64,000 bases of DNA from Actinomycetes bacterium (GTDB taxonomy: Bacteria > Actinomycetota > Acidimicrobiia > Acidimicrobiales > RAAP-2). Every line of letters begins with the position of its first letter. The stretch's first letter is position 1. Both the position numbers and the translations under genes were made by a program. This document shows, one piece after another, positions 10,254 to 19,807 of the stretch. Location of the stretch: positions 68,739 through 132,738 of the forward strand of contig JAJYNX010000023.1 in assembly GCA_021786095.1 (NCBI GenBank). Direction: 5' to 3'. A model generated the notes under the pieces. The model had not been told where the DNA came from. It saw nothing but the letters and a program-made list of their open reading frames with translations, and ran no database searches.

Positions 10254-10913
10254 TCATTCCCCGGTCGCCGTCTCCGACGGCTCGCCGACCTCCTCGCGCC
10301 ACCACCGTGGCGCATTCGTCGCGGCCCACTGCTCGCTCACGCGACCGCGCAGCATCGACGACAGGGCCTCACGATGGCGCAGAGCCATGACGACGTGCCC
10401 GACGATGACCACCGTCAACAGCCACGCGACGAGGTCGTGGACGAACGTGGAGCCCACCCGCCACGAGAGGGGGAAGTACGCGAACCACTTGAGGATGATC
10501 CCGGTGCCCAGCATGACCGTGCTCAGGGCTCCCACGAAAATGGCGTTCAGTTTCTGTGCCGGGTTGAACTTGTCCGCCGTGAGCGACGTGCGGCCGCGCG
10601 TCGTGAGCCATTCGACCTCCTCGCGACGCCAGACGTTGATGCGACGCAGATCACGCCGCATCCGGGCGCCCCACGGACCGGGCAGAGACAGGACGAGTGG
10701 AACGGGCAAGCTCACCCCCGCCCACAAGTGAACCTGCTCCACGGTGAAGCGGGGCAGCACCAGTCCGACCAAGGACCCGAAGTAGAGCGGGATCGCCGTC
10801 ACGACGAGCACCGCGAAGAGCAGGGCGGTGGTCCAGTGCGCGGCGCGTTGGACGGCGTCGAAGCGCACGAGGTCGCGCGGTGACGTGGTGGCCGCCCGTG
10901 AGCTCGCGTCCAT
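10254..10913 (-). CDS. Cytochrome b561/formate dehydrogenase gamma-like membrane subunit
   Basis: RFDAVQRAAHWTTALLF, VHDLVAWLLTVVIVGHVVMAL. Confidence 0.8.
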   Translation of the reverse strand: MDASSRAATTSPRDLVRFDAVQRAAHWTTALLFAVLVVTAIPLYFGSLVGLVLPRFTVEQVHLWAGVSLPVPLVLSLPGPWGARMRRDLRRINVWRREEVEWLTTRGRTSLTADKFNPAQKLNAIFVGALSTVMLGTGIILKWFAYFPLSWRVGSTFVHDLVAWLLTVVIVGHVVMALRHREALSSMLRGRVSEQWAATNAPRWWREEVGEPSETATGE

Positions 10914-11623
10914 CACGCCGGCGAGGCGGCGTCGGTCGCCCCCGTCGAGCCGTCCAGCCAGCCGTTGACGGGGTAGCCGTTCCTCTCCCAGAACCCGGGC
11001 TGGACGTCGCGCACGACCCGAATCGCCGACAGCCACTTGAGCGACTTGTACCCGTACATCGGCGCCACGTAAAGCCGTACCGGTCCGCCGTGCTCGGTCG
11101 TGACACGCGCCCCGAGCATCCGGTACGCCACGATGACGTCAGGGCGGCGTGCTTGATCGAGGGTGAGACTCTCCGTGTCGACCCCGTCGTAGGACTCGAA
11201 GGTCAGCGCCCGCGCCTCTCCCCGCACGCCGACGACATCGAGCAACTGGGAGAGACGCACTCCCTCCCAGTGGACGTCCGGGACCCGCCACCCCGTCACG
11301 CACTGGAAGGCGCGCACGAGCGAGGTCGACGGCAGGGCCTCGAGGTCGGCGAGGGTGAACGTGGTGGGTCGGTCGACGAGTCCGGTAACCGCGAGGCGGT
11401 AGCGGGAGTCACTGATGACGGGATACTGCCCACTGATCGAGTACAGGCGGAAGCGATCACCGCCCGGGAGCAGGCCACCGAGTCCCGAGCCCAGCGCGTT
11501 GGCGAGGCCCCGTTGGGCACTGGCGCCAACCGTCACGCCCAGCGCGCCCGCGGCGGCGAGGGCGATGAAGACCCGGCGCCCCACGCGAATTCCCTCGCCC
11601 GCCGGGCCGTTCGTCACGCGCAC
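10913..11623 (-). CDS. Sulfite-oxidase-fold molybdopterin-dependent oxidoreductase (MsrP/YedY-like)
   Basis: FQCVTGWRVPDVHWEGVRLSQLLD, MYGYKSLKWLSAIRV; 1-nt overlap with the cytochrome b gene. Confidence 0.87.
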   Translation of the reverse strand: MRVTNGPAGEGIRVGRRVFIALAAAGALGVTVGASAQRGLANALGSGLGGLLPGGDRFRLYSISGQYPVISDSRYRLAVTGLVDRPTTFTLADLEALPSTSLVRAFQCVTGWRVPDVHWEGVRLSQLLDVVGVRGEARALTFESYDGVDTESLTLDQARRPDVIVAYRMLGARVTTEHGGPVRLYVAPMYGYKSLKWLSAIRVVRDVQPGFWERNGYPVNGWLDGSTGATDAASPA

Positions 11624-11782
11624 CGGGTCCCTCGTGGTACGGGTGTCCGTGGCCTCTCCCGGCTGCTCTCACCGTTCACACGCCCCTCCTCCGCGCCGGG
11701 TGGCTCCCTCGAGGCTCAGTGTACGGGCGAGCCCGCGGCTCGACGCCGCCACGCTCGCGGCCCGATCGGCGGACCGGACGAC

Positions 11783-12271
11783 CTAGGCGCGCGTCTCGGC
11801 GATGAGCCGCCCCCAATCCGCGGACGTGCCCCCCGTCTTTCGCAGAAGCACCAGGTCCTCGACGCGTGCGCGCGGATCGCGATCGACCACCGCACCGAGG
11901 AGGCTGAGGGCGGCGACGCAGCACGCCGTGAGCGCCTCCATCTCCACTCCCGTGCGGTGGACGGTCACCACGCTCGCGCGCACCACGACGCCGTCATCAC
12001 GCCGCTCGATCTCGACGTGGACGTCGTCGAGGTCGACGGGGTGGCACAGCGGGATCAGTCGGGAGGTGCGCTTGGCCGCCTGGACGCCCGCGAGCCGGGC
12101 CGCCAATCCGGGGTCGAGGCCGCCCGGCGGTGGCACGATCGCGAGGAGGTCGAGGCGAGAGCGAACGACGCAGCTGGCCTCGGCGGTACGCCGTGTGGAC
12201 TCCTTGCCCGATACGTCGACCATGCGCGCTCGGCCGTCGCTGTCGAGATGCGTGAATTCCTGCTCCGCCAC
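11783..12271 (-). CDS. moaC: MoaC-like A (keeps MVDVSxK, CHP, GVEMEALTA; lacks KGDV lysine and YDMCKAVD)
   Basis: Manual alignment to E. coli MoaC; see finding. Confidence 0.85.
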   Translation of the reverse strand: MAEQEFTHLDSDGRARMVDVSGKESTRRTAEASCVVRSRLDLLAIVPPPGGLDPGLAARLAGVQAAKRTSRLIPLCHPVDLDDVHVEIERRDDGVVVRASVVTVHRTGVEMEALTACCVAALSLLGAVVDRDPRARVEDLVLLRKTGGTSADWGRLIAETRA

Positions 12272-12384
12272 CGCGCCTCCGTCGCATCGATCTCGCGAGA
12301 GACCTCTGCGCCGATGCTACCCACGGTCACCACTGCGGCCACGGCCGCGGTGTCCGCACGGGTCGGCCTCACTAGGCTCGCGAC

Positions 12385-13536
12385 ATGAGTCACGACGGCG
12401 CACAACCCGGCGCCACCGGCCTCTCGGCCGGCCGGGCCTCCTCCTCGGTGGCGACCGCGCCCGAGGGGGTCGCGGTCGCCCTCTCGGTGCGGCCTCACCG
12501 AACCGCGTCGAGCGGCGCACCCGACTCGCCCGCCGCCGCGTCCATGCCCGTCACCGGTGCGCTCGTCGACCGCTACGGCCGCGTCCACTCGGACCTTCGC
12601 CTCTCGATCACCGACCGCTGCAACCTGCGCTGCGTCTACTGCATGTCCGAGGACATGACGTTCCAGGCCCGCGAGGAGTTGCTCACCTTCGACGAGATCG
12701 AACGAGTGTCAGCCGTGGCGCGATCGCTCGGCGTGACCTCGGTCCGGCTCACCGGCGGCGAGCCGCTCGTCCGTCGCGGCGTCGAGGACCTCGTCGCACG
12801 ACTGCGCGCACTGGGCTACGACGACATCGCGTTGACGACGAACGCCGTGCGCCTCGGCCCGCTCGCCCGACGCCTGCGCGCCGCGGGCCTCACCCGAGTC
12901 AACGTCAGCTGCGACTCTCTACGACCCGAGCGCTACGCGTCGATCCGGCGCCGCGGCGATCTCGCGACGGTGCTCGCCGCCATGAACGAGGCCGAGTCGG
13001 TGGGCCTCGCGCCGCTCAAGGTCAACGTCGTGCTGCTGCGCGGCGTCAACGACGACGAGGTGCTCGACTTCGCCTCATTCGCCCGCGAGACCGGCCGGGT
13101 CGTGCGCTTCATCGAGTTCATGCCGCTAGACGCCCCGGGGCAGTGGGACCGTGGCCAACTGATCGCGGGCCGCGAGGTCCTCGAGCGCATCCACGCCGTC
13201 TGGCCGATCGAACCGGTCGACGGCTCCGATCACGTGGCCCCGGCCGAACGGTTCCGCTTCCGCGACGGACGCGGTGAGATCGGCGTGATCTCGAGCGTCA
13301 CGGAGCCGTTCTGCGGAACCTGCAATCGTCTGCGGCTCACCGCGGACGGGTCGCTGCGCAACTGCCTGTTCGCCAACGAGGAGAGCTCGGTGCGCGACGC
13401 CCTGCGCCGAGGCGCCAGTGATCACGAGATCGAACAGATGATGCGGCGGGCGGTGTGGGCGAAGCACCCCGGACACGCCATCAACGAGCCCGCGTTCCTT
13501 CGGCCGCATCGCTCGATGTCGATGATCGGCGGCTAG
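12385..13536 (+). CDS. moaA: GTP 3',8-cyclase MoaA
   Basis: SITDRCNLRCVYCM, FCGTCNRLRLTADGSLRNCLF, C-terminal MIGG. Confidence 0.96.
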   Translation: MSHDGAQPGATGLSAGRASSSVATAPEGVAVALSVRPHRTASSGAPDSPAAASMPVTGALVDRYGRVHSDLRLSITDRCNLRCVYCMSEDMTFQAREELLTFDEIERVSAVARSLGVTSVRLTGGEPLVRRGVEDLVARLRALGYDDIALTTNAVRLGPLARRLRAAGLTRVNVSCDSLRPERYASIRRRGDLATVLAAMNEAESVGLAPLKVNVVLLRGVNDDEVLDFASFARETGRVVRFIEFMPLDAPGQWDRGQLIAGREVLERIHAVWPIEPVDGSDHVAPAERFRFRDGRGEIGVISSVTEPFCGTCNRLRLTADGSLRNCLFANEESSVRDALRRGASDHEIEQMMRRAVWAKHPGHAINEPAFLRPHRSMSMIGG

Positions 13537-13600
13537 CCCCTTTCGCGGCGCGCAGGGCGGCACTACTGTGTGCTCGAGCAGTTCGTGACTGGGGGGAGTT

Positions 13601-14716
13601 ATGAGCAGCGTACGGGTACTCGTGGGCACTCGCAAGGGGGCCTTCGTTCTCACCGCAGACGGGACTCGCCGTTCGTGGGCCATCGAGGGACCCCTCTTCG
13701 GCGGGTGGGAGATCTATCACCTCACGGGATCGCCGGTCGATCCGAACCGACTCTTCGCGTCCCAGTCTTCCGGGTGGTTCGGCCAGCTGATCCAGCGCTC
13801 GCACGACGGGGGCGCCACGTGGGAGCCGGTAGGCGGCCAGTTCGCCTACGACGGCGCACCCGGCACTCACCAGGGCTTCGACGGCACACCCCACCCCTGG
13901 GAGTTCTCCCGAGTGTGGCACCTCGAGCCCTCGCGCGACGACCCCGACACGGTGCTGGCGGGCGTGCAGGACGCCGCCCTCTTCCGTTCCACCGACGCGG
14001 GCGAGAGCTGGCACGAGCTCTCGGGACTGCGCGGCCACGCCAGCGCCGCGCTCTGGCAGCCCGGAGCCGGCGGCATGTGCCTGCACACGATCATCGTCGA
14101 TCCCACGGCCCCCAACCGGATCTTCGTCGCCATCTCGGCGGCGGGGGTGTTCCGATCCGACGACACGGGCGTGACCTGGCGACCGATCAACCGCGGCCTG
14201 CGCTCCGAGGGCATCCCCGATGACGACGCCGAGGTCGGGCACTGCGTGCACCGTATCGCGCTGCACCCGTCACGGCCCCACACCCTCTTCATGCAGAAGC
14301 ACTGGGACGTCATGCGCAGCGATGACGGTGGCGACTCGTGGACCGAGGTGAGCGGCAACCTGCCGAGCGACTTCGGGTTTGTGGTCGACGTGCACGCGCA
14401 CGAGCCCGACACCGTCTACGTCGTGCCGATCACGAGTGACTCGCTGCACTACCCCGTCGAGGGGCGACTACGGGTCTACCGCAGCCGAAGCGGCGGCGGT
14501 GACTGGGAACCGCTGACCACCGGCTTGCCCCAAGAGCACTGCTACGTGAACGTGCTGCGCGACGCGATGGCCGTGGACTCACTCGACGAGTGCGGCGTCT
14601 ACTTCGGCACCACGGGTGGCCAGGTCTACGCCTCCCCCGACGCTGGCGACACGTGGAGCGCCATCGCGCGCGACCTGCCGGCGGTGCTCTCGGTGGAGGT
14701 GCAGACCCTGACATGA
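13601..14716 (+). CDS. BNR/WD40/YVTN-like beta-propeller protein
   Basis: Repeated SxDxGxSW / SDDGGDSW Asp-box motifs. Confidence 0.8.
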   Translation: MSSVRVLVGTRKGAFVLTADGTRRSWAIEGPLFGGWEIYHLTGSPVDPNRLFASQSSGWFGQLIQRSHDGGATWEPVGGQFAYDGAPGTHQGFDGTPHPWEFSRVWHLEPSRDDPDTVLAGVQDAALFRSTDAGESWHELSGLRGHASAALWQPGAGGMCLHTIIVDPTAPNRIFVAISAAGVFRSDDTGVTWRPINRGLRSEGIPDDDAEVGHCVHRIALHPSRPHTLFMQKHWDVMRSDDGGDSWTEVSGNLPSDFGFVVDVHAHEPDTVYVVPITSDSLHYPVEGRLRVYRSRSGGGDWEPLTTGLPQEHCYVNVLRDAMAVDSLDECGVYFGTTGGQVYASPDAGDTWSAIARDLPAVLSVEVQTLT

Positions 14717-15009
14717 TTCGCGTCGTGCTACCCCCTCACCTCACCACGCTCATCGGCGTCCACGGAGAGATCGAGGTGGACGTCGAGGTCCCGGCCAGCC
14801 AACGGTCTCTCCTCGACGAGGTCGAGCGCCGCTATCCCGTGCTCGTCGGGACGATACGCGATCCCGCGACCCACCGACGCCGAGCCTTCATTCGGTTCTT
14901 CGCCTGCGAGGACGACCTCTCGCATCAGCATCCCGACGCCCGGCTACCCGGCGACGTCGAGAGTGGCCGCGAGGCCTTCTACGTGGTGGGGGCGATGGCG
15001 GGCGGTTGA
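14713..15009 (+). CDS. MoaD/ThiS-family ubiquitin-like small protein
   Basis: ATGA overlap with BNR gene; [25 protein letters not shown]... ending in GG. Confidence 0.75.
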   Translation: MIRVVLPPHLTTLIGVHGEIEVDVEVPASQRSLLDEVERRYPVLVGTIRDPATHRRRAFIRFFACEDDLSHQHPDARLPGDVESGREAFYVVGAMAGG

Positions 15010-15097
15010 CCACGGTACCGTCGGTCGGCGCCACCCACCCATCCAGTGTGGGTGCTCACACCCTCGTTGCCGCACGGGGTCTCGTTAGTCTGGGGCC

Positions 15098-15499
15098 GTG
15101 ACACGATATCGAGTGGGCCAGGCCGCCGAACTCCTAGGGATCAGCGTGGACACCCTTCGCCGCTGGGCTAGTGCCGGACGGATCTCCGTGTCGATCGGCA
15201 GTGACGGACGGCACTACTACGACGGTGCCGACCTGGCCGCTCTCGCCAGCACACTGGGCGCGGATCCCGCTCCCGAGCGCCCCCGCGCCCAGTCCGCGCG
15301 CAACCGCTTCGTCGGCATCGTGACCCGCGTCGTGCGCGACACGGTCGCCGCCCAAGTGGAGATTCAGGCCGGACCGCACCGGTTCGTGGCGTTGATCACT
15401 CGTGAAGCCGCCGACGAACTGGCGCTGGAGCCCGGCGTCGTGGTCGACGCCGTCGTCAAGGCCACCAGCGTAGGCGTCGAGATCCCGTCCCAGTTCTAG
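15098..15499 (+). CDS. HTH (MerR-type) + Mop/TOBE molybdate-responsive regulator
   Basis: GQAAELLGISVDTLRRWASAGRI plus ARNRFVGIVTRVVRDTVAAQVEIQAG...VVDAVVKATSVGVE. Confidence 0.85.
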   Translation: MTRYRVGQAAELLGISVDTLRRWASAGRISVSIGSDGRHYYDGADLAALASTLGADPAPERPRAQSARNRFVGIVTRVVRDTVAAQVEIQAGPHRFVALITREAADELALEPGVVVDAVVKATSVGVEIPSQF

Positions 15500-15509
15500 A
15501 CCGCCGAGC

Positions 15510-17372
15510 TCACTGAGCGCCAGGGACGACGGAGCCGCCGCCCACGTGCGCCCACAGGGATACGTCGCGCGCCCGAATGACGAGCACGCACGCCTCACCC
15601 ACCGACCACGGCGCCGGATCCGACGAGCGCACCTGCAGCTCCTGCGAGGGCCCGACGGCGACGAGGTAGTCGCTCGCCACGCCGACGAAGGCGGCGTCGA
15701 GCACCGTCGCGAGCACGCGCGACACGTCGCGGTCGTCCCCGTGGGGCTCATCGGATGCTCTCTCCAGGGTGACCCGCTCGGGCCGCACGCTCCACGACAC
15801 GCTGGTGCCCGGCGCGAACGCCGACGCGTCCGCACGCACCAACGACCCGCCCCACGCGATGGTGTCCGGCGCGACCACCTCCGCCGGCGCCAGGTTCGTG
15901 ATGCCCACCAGCCGCGCGACCTCGGGCGAAGCGGGGCGCGCGAACACCTCACGACTGGGTCCGGACTGGAGTGCCGTTCCCCGGCTCACGACCAGGACAT
16001 CATCGGAGAGGAGACCGGCCTCCTCGGGGTCGTGGGTCACCAGAACGGTCGGCAGACCGGTCTCCTGCTGGAGCTGGCGTAGCAGGCGCCGCAACTCGTG
16101 GCGCACCGGCACGTCCAGCGCGGAGAAGGGCTCGTCGAGCAACAGCACCTCGGGTGAGCTGCACAACGCCTGCGCCAGGGCGACCCGCTGGCGCTGACCG
16201 CCCGAGAGCTGGCGGGGGTACGCCGCCGCGAGGCCGTCCAACCCGAGTCGCCCCCGCCAGTAGGCGGCGAGGGCGGGGGTCGCCCCGCGGGCGAACAGGA
16301 GTTGCTGGTCCACCGTCAGGTGCGGGAACAGCGCGAAGCCCTGGGCGACGTACCCGACACGCCGCTCGACGACCGGCACGTCGCCCAGATTGCGCTCGCC
16401 GCACCAGAATCCCACCCCCGGGCCGGCGAGACCGGCGAGGCTGCGCAACAGAGCCGACTTGCCCGCCCCCGAGGGACCCAGCACCGCCAGGTGCCGCACG
16501 GGCGTGTCGTGGACGAGTCGCAGGTGGAACGCACCGAGCCGCCGGTCCACGTCGAAGCGCAGTGGCTCGCCGGCGGCGCGGAGCGGAGCGCGAGGCTGAT
16601 CGACCACCGCGAGGTCGGGGTCCCGGTGCCGCGGGCGGACGCGGCTCAGCGCCACGACGACGCCCGCGACGCCGAGCGCCAGGGCCGTCGGCGCGAGGGT
16701 CGTCGGCAGGCCCGCGCCGCTGAACTGGTTGTACGTGTAGACCGGCAGAGACGTCGGGTTGTAGGCGAGCACCACCACCGCGCCGTACTCGCCGAAGGCC
16801 CGCAGCCACGCCAGGAGCATGCCGGCGCGAATGCCGGGGCCCGCGACCGGCACCGCCACGCGCACGAAGCGTGACACCTCGCCGTGGCCGAGCGTTGCCG
16901 CGACGTCGAGGAGCCCCTGGTCGATCGTCTCGAACACGGACCGGGCGGCGACGATGAGAAACGGTGCGGCCACGAAGGTCATCGCGAGGACGACGCCCAC
17001 GCGCGAGTTCGTGAGCTGGCGATGGAAGAGCCGTCCGAGGACGGTGTAGGGGCCGACCAGGTAGACCAGAATGATGCCGCTCATGAGCGGCGGCAGGGCC
17101 AGCGGAATCTGAACCAGCACGCCGACAGCCTTCGCGATGCGGCTCGTCGAGCGAGCGAGCACGAAGGCCAGTGGTACGCCGACGACCGTGATGAGGGCGA
17201 GGGAGATGGTCGCACTACTCAGCGAGAGACTGAGCGCCGGCCAGAGGCCGGGCTGGTGGAATCCGCGCTGGCTCGTGGAGACGAGACGAACGACGAAGGC
17301 CACCAGCGGCGCGCCCAGGTAGACGACGACCAGTGCGCCGAGCAGGCGCAGGGGGCTGCGCAGGCCGCTCAC
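15510..17372 (-). CDS. modBC: Fused molybdate ABC transporter permease-ATPase (ModBC)
   Basis: Permease (EYGAVVVLAYNPTSLPVYTYNQF), Walker A GPSGAGKSALL, LSGGQRQRVALAQAL, TOBE-like C-terminus, in one continuous frame. Confidence 0.85.
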   Translation of the reverse strand: MSGLRSPLRLLGALVVVYLGAPLVAFVVRLVSTSQRGFHQPGLWPALSLSLSSATISLALITVVGVPLAFVLARSTSRIAKAVGVLVQIPLALPPLMSGIILVYLVGPYTVLGRLFHRQLTNSRVGVVLAMTFVAAPFLIVAARSVFETIDQGLLDVAATLGHGEVSRFVRVAVPVAGPGIRAGMLLAWLRAFGEYGAVVVLAYNPTSLPVYTYNQFSGAGLPTTLAPTALALGVAGVVVALSRVRPRHRDPDLAVVDQPRAPLRAAGEPLRFDVDRRLGAFHLRLVHDTPVRHLAVLGPSGAGKSALLRSLAGLAGPGVGFWCGERNLGDVPVVERRVGYVAQGFALFPHLTVDQQLLFARGATPALAAYWRGRLGLDGLAAAYPRQLSGGQRQRVALAQALCSSPEVLLLDEPFSALDVPVRHELRRLLRQLQQETGLPTVLVTHDPEEAGLLSDDVLVVSRGTALQSGPSREVFARPASPEVARLVGITNLAPAEVVAPDTIAWGGSLVRADASAFAPGTSVSWSVRPERVTLERASDEPHGDDRDVSRVLATVLDAAFVGVASDYLVAVGPSQELQVRSSDPAPWSVGEACVLVIRARDVSLWAHVGGGSVVPGAQ

Positions 17373-18244
17373 GATGACGGCGGCGTGATGCCGTGACGGC
17401 GAAGGATCGCCCGGCCCCGCGGTCCGAGCAGGAACGAGATGAACGCCCGGGCCGCGGCCCCGTGCGGCGCCCGATTCACCAGGGCCAGCGTGTACGTCGC
17501 ACCCAGGTGCACGCCAGTGAGCGCCACCGTGTGCAGGTGCGCCGCCGACGCCTCCACGCCGTAGAAGAATCCCGCGTCGATCTGTCCGGCGTCGAGCTCG
17601 CCGACCAGTGCGGTCTCGGAGAAGACGTTCGCGCTCGACCTCGCCAGAGCCGCGAGTCGTGCCAGTCCGTAGCGGTGGGCCGCGTCGTCCAACGCCATCA
17701 CGGCTAGAACGCCCTTCGGATCGGTGGCGGGATCGGTCCGCCCGAGTAGGAAGCCGGGCCGTCCCACCACCTCGTACCACGGACGTCGTCGCAGCGCCGC
17801 AGCGAAGACCGATGCGGGGTTGTAGCCCAGGACCAGCGGCGAACGACCCATCACACGATACGAGGTGATCCAGTTCCCGTTGGCCGGACCCTCGAGGGCG
17901 CGGTCCGCGCCGGGTGACGCGCTGAGCAGGACGTCCGCGACCTCGACTCCTCCCTTGATCTCCGCGACGAGCGCTGACGAGCCATTGGCGAATCCCCGCA
18001 CGCTGTAGCCGGTCGCCCGATGGAAGGCCGGGCCGATGTCCTGCTGCATCACGGTGAGCAGGGAGCCCGCGTAGAGGACGTCCACCGACCCCGGTCGTGG
18101 CCGGCCGGCGTTCCCGAGCACGGGCGCGACCGCGACCGCAACCACCACGAGAGCGAGCACGGACCACGCCACGGCGGGCCGACGGAGCCGACGCGCGAGT
18201 TCGAGGGGGGCCCGTGATCGTGCCGGTCGTCGTTGGTCACTCAC
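17369..18244 (-). CDS. modA: Molybdate/tungstate-binding protein (ModA/WtpA type)
   Basis: VDVLYAGSLLTVMQQDIGPAFHRATGY, GFANGSSALVAEI; GTGA overlap with modBC. Confidence 0.87.
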   Translation of the reverse strand: MSDQRRPARSRAPLELARRLRRPAVAWSVLALVVVAVAVAPVLGNAGRPRPGSVDVLYAGSLLTVMQQDIGPAFHRATGYSVRGFANGSSALVAEIKGGVEVADVLLSASPGADRALEGPANGNWITSYRVMGRSPLVLGYNPASVFAAALRRRPWYEVVGRPGFLLGRTDPATDPKGVLAVMALDDAAHRYGLARLAALARSSANVFSETALVGELDAGQIDAGFFYGVEASAAHLHTVALTGVHLGATYTLALVNRAPHGAAARAFISFLLGPRGRAILRRHGITPPSS

Positions 18245-18407
18245 GGGCCCCTCCTTCCGCACGCCCGTTCGCGCCACCGCGGTCGAGTTCAGGCGTCATC
18301 AACTGCCGCACCGCGCGAGCGAAGGGCCAGCGCCATCCCACCCACCGCGATAGTAGGCCGCGAATCACGCAAATGCGCGTAAAAATCACAGATTAGGCTG
18401 CATCTGC

Positions 18408-18440
18408 GCACGCTCGACGCCCCTCGGGCGTCGAGCGTGC
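18408..18440. promoter_or_regulatory. Perfect 15-bp hairpin/inverted repeat between modA and moaE
   Basis: GCACGCTCGACGCCC-CTC-GGGCGTCGAGCGTGC; an additional direct CTCGGGCGTCGA lies at 18452-18463. Confidence 0.5.
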
Positions 18441-18506
18441 CACCGCCACCACTCGGGCGTCGACACTGTCGGAGCCGCCGTCAGGACCCCCGGTAGGGTT
18501 GGGCTC

Positions 18507-18971
18507 GTGAGGCCCCCCGAGACGCTGGAGTGGGTAGCGGTGTCCCCCCTGCCACTCGACCCCGGCGCGCTCGCCGCGTGGGCCACGCGCCCCGAGTGCG
18601 GCGCCGTCGTGACCTTTTGCGGCAACGCACGCGCGACGACGGCGGCCGGCCACGAGATCATCGAGCTCGACTACGACGCCGACGTCGCCCTCGCCGAGGC
18701 GCGGATCGGTGAGGTGACCGCGGCGGCGCGCGACCGCTGGCCCGAGGTGGTCGCGATCGCCATCCACCACCGCGTCGGCCCTGTCGCGGTCGAGGAGCCG
18801 GCGGTAGTCGTGGTGGTCGCCTCCCCGCACCGGCACGAGGCCTTCGAGGCCGCCCGGTTCTGCATCGACGCCGTGAAGTCGACCGTGCCGCTCTGGAAGC
18901 GCGAGGTCTGGCGCGACGGAGCGGCCTGGAGTGCGCAGGCCACTCCCATCAGAGACGTAGGCGAGTTGTGA
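18507..18971 (+). CDS. moaE: Molybdopterin synthase catalytic subunit
   Basis: CGAVVTFCGNAR, LDYDADVALAE, IHHRVGPVAVEE, VKSTVPLWKRE. Confidence 0.93.
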   Translation: MRPPETLEWVAVSPLPLDPGALAAWATRPECGAVVTFCGNARATTAAGHEIIELDYDADVALAEARIGEVTAAARDRWPEVVAIAIHHRVGPVAVEEPAVVVVVASPHRHEAFEAARFCIDAVKSTVPLWKREVWRDGAAWSAQATPIRDVGEL

Positions 18972-19047
18972 GCACCTCCCCGCGCGGCGCCGCACCGACC
19001 GCACGGGTGACGAGGACGCCCCCAAGGCGTGCGACGCGGGCGTCACG

Positions 19048-19284
19048 ATGAGTCACCTGCTGCTGCTCGGCCCGGCGCGTGACGCCGCCGGAGTGCGCCA
19101 CGACGAGGTCGAGGGGGACACGGTGGGCGCGGTCGTCGCGGCCGCCATCGCGCGCTACGGACCGGCGTTCGCGGACGTCGTGGCCGTGAGCGCGCTCTGG
19201 GTGAACGGCGCTCGCGCCGACGCGAGTCAGGCGGTAGGCGCCGACGACGAGGTGGCGGTGCTGCCGCCGATCTCCGGTGGATGA
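19048..19284 (+). CDS. moaD: Molybdopterin synthase sulfur carrier subunit
   Basis: LLLLGPARDAAGV...DDEVAVLPPISGG. Confidence 0.9.
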   Translation: MSHLLLLGPARDAAGVRHDEVEGDTVGAVVAAAIARYGPAFADVVAVSALWVNGARADASQAVGADDEVAVLPPISGG

Positions 19285-19748
19285 TCGTCGTTGGTCCCTT
19301 CGAGGAGAGCGAGCGCGTGCGACAGAAGCGGAAGGATCGCCTCCAGCGATTCGAGGGCGCCCCGACGTGATCCGGGGGTGTTGATGATCAGGCAGCGGCC
19401 GACGGTCCCGCATCGCGCCCTCGACAGCGGGCCGTAAGGGCTCGTCGCCCTCATCACCTCGGCGAGCCCCGGCGCCTCGCGCTCGATCACCGTCAGGGTT
19501 GCCTCGGGGGTCACGTCGCGTGGGGAGAAGCCCGTGCCGCCGGTCGTGAGCACCAGGCCCGCGAAGTCCTCGGCGAGTCGACGAAGGGACGAAGCCACCG
19601 ACTCGTGTCCGTCGGACACTACGCACCGCTCGACCACGACGAAGCCCGCCTCCTCGAGGCGGGCGGCGAGCTCCGGTCCCGCCGTGTCGACGCGCTCGTG
19701 CGCGCTCACCGAGTCGGAGACGGTCAGCACCTTCGCCAGTTTCGCCAC
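19227..19748 (-). CDS. mog: Molybdopterin adenylyltransferase (MogA/MoaB family)
   Basis: VLTVSDSVS, VLTTGGTGFSPRDVTPEAT, LIINTPGSRRGALESL. Confidence 0.92.
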   Translation of the reverse strand: MAKLAKVLTVSDSVSAHERVDTAGPELAARLEEAGFVVVERCVVSDGHESVASSLRRLAEDFAGLVLTTGGTGFSPRDVTPEATLTVIEREAPGLAEVMRATSPYGPLSRARCGTVGRCLIINTPGSRRGALESLEAILPLLSHALALLEGTNDDHPPEIGGSTATSSSAPTA

Positions 19749-19807
19749 ACCCCGAGCGTAGGACTCCGCTCGCGCCCTGACGGCGCGGCGCCCTGGTAGA
19801 GTCGCGC

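Noticed and set aside
10880-12388. Plus-strand ORF of 502 aa
   Set aside because: Antisense to the MsrP-like and moaC-A genes; Arg/Pro/His-rich shadow ORF.
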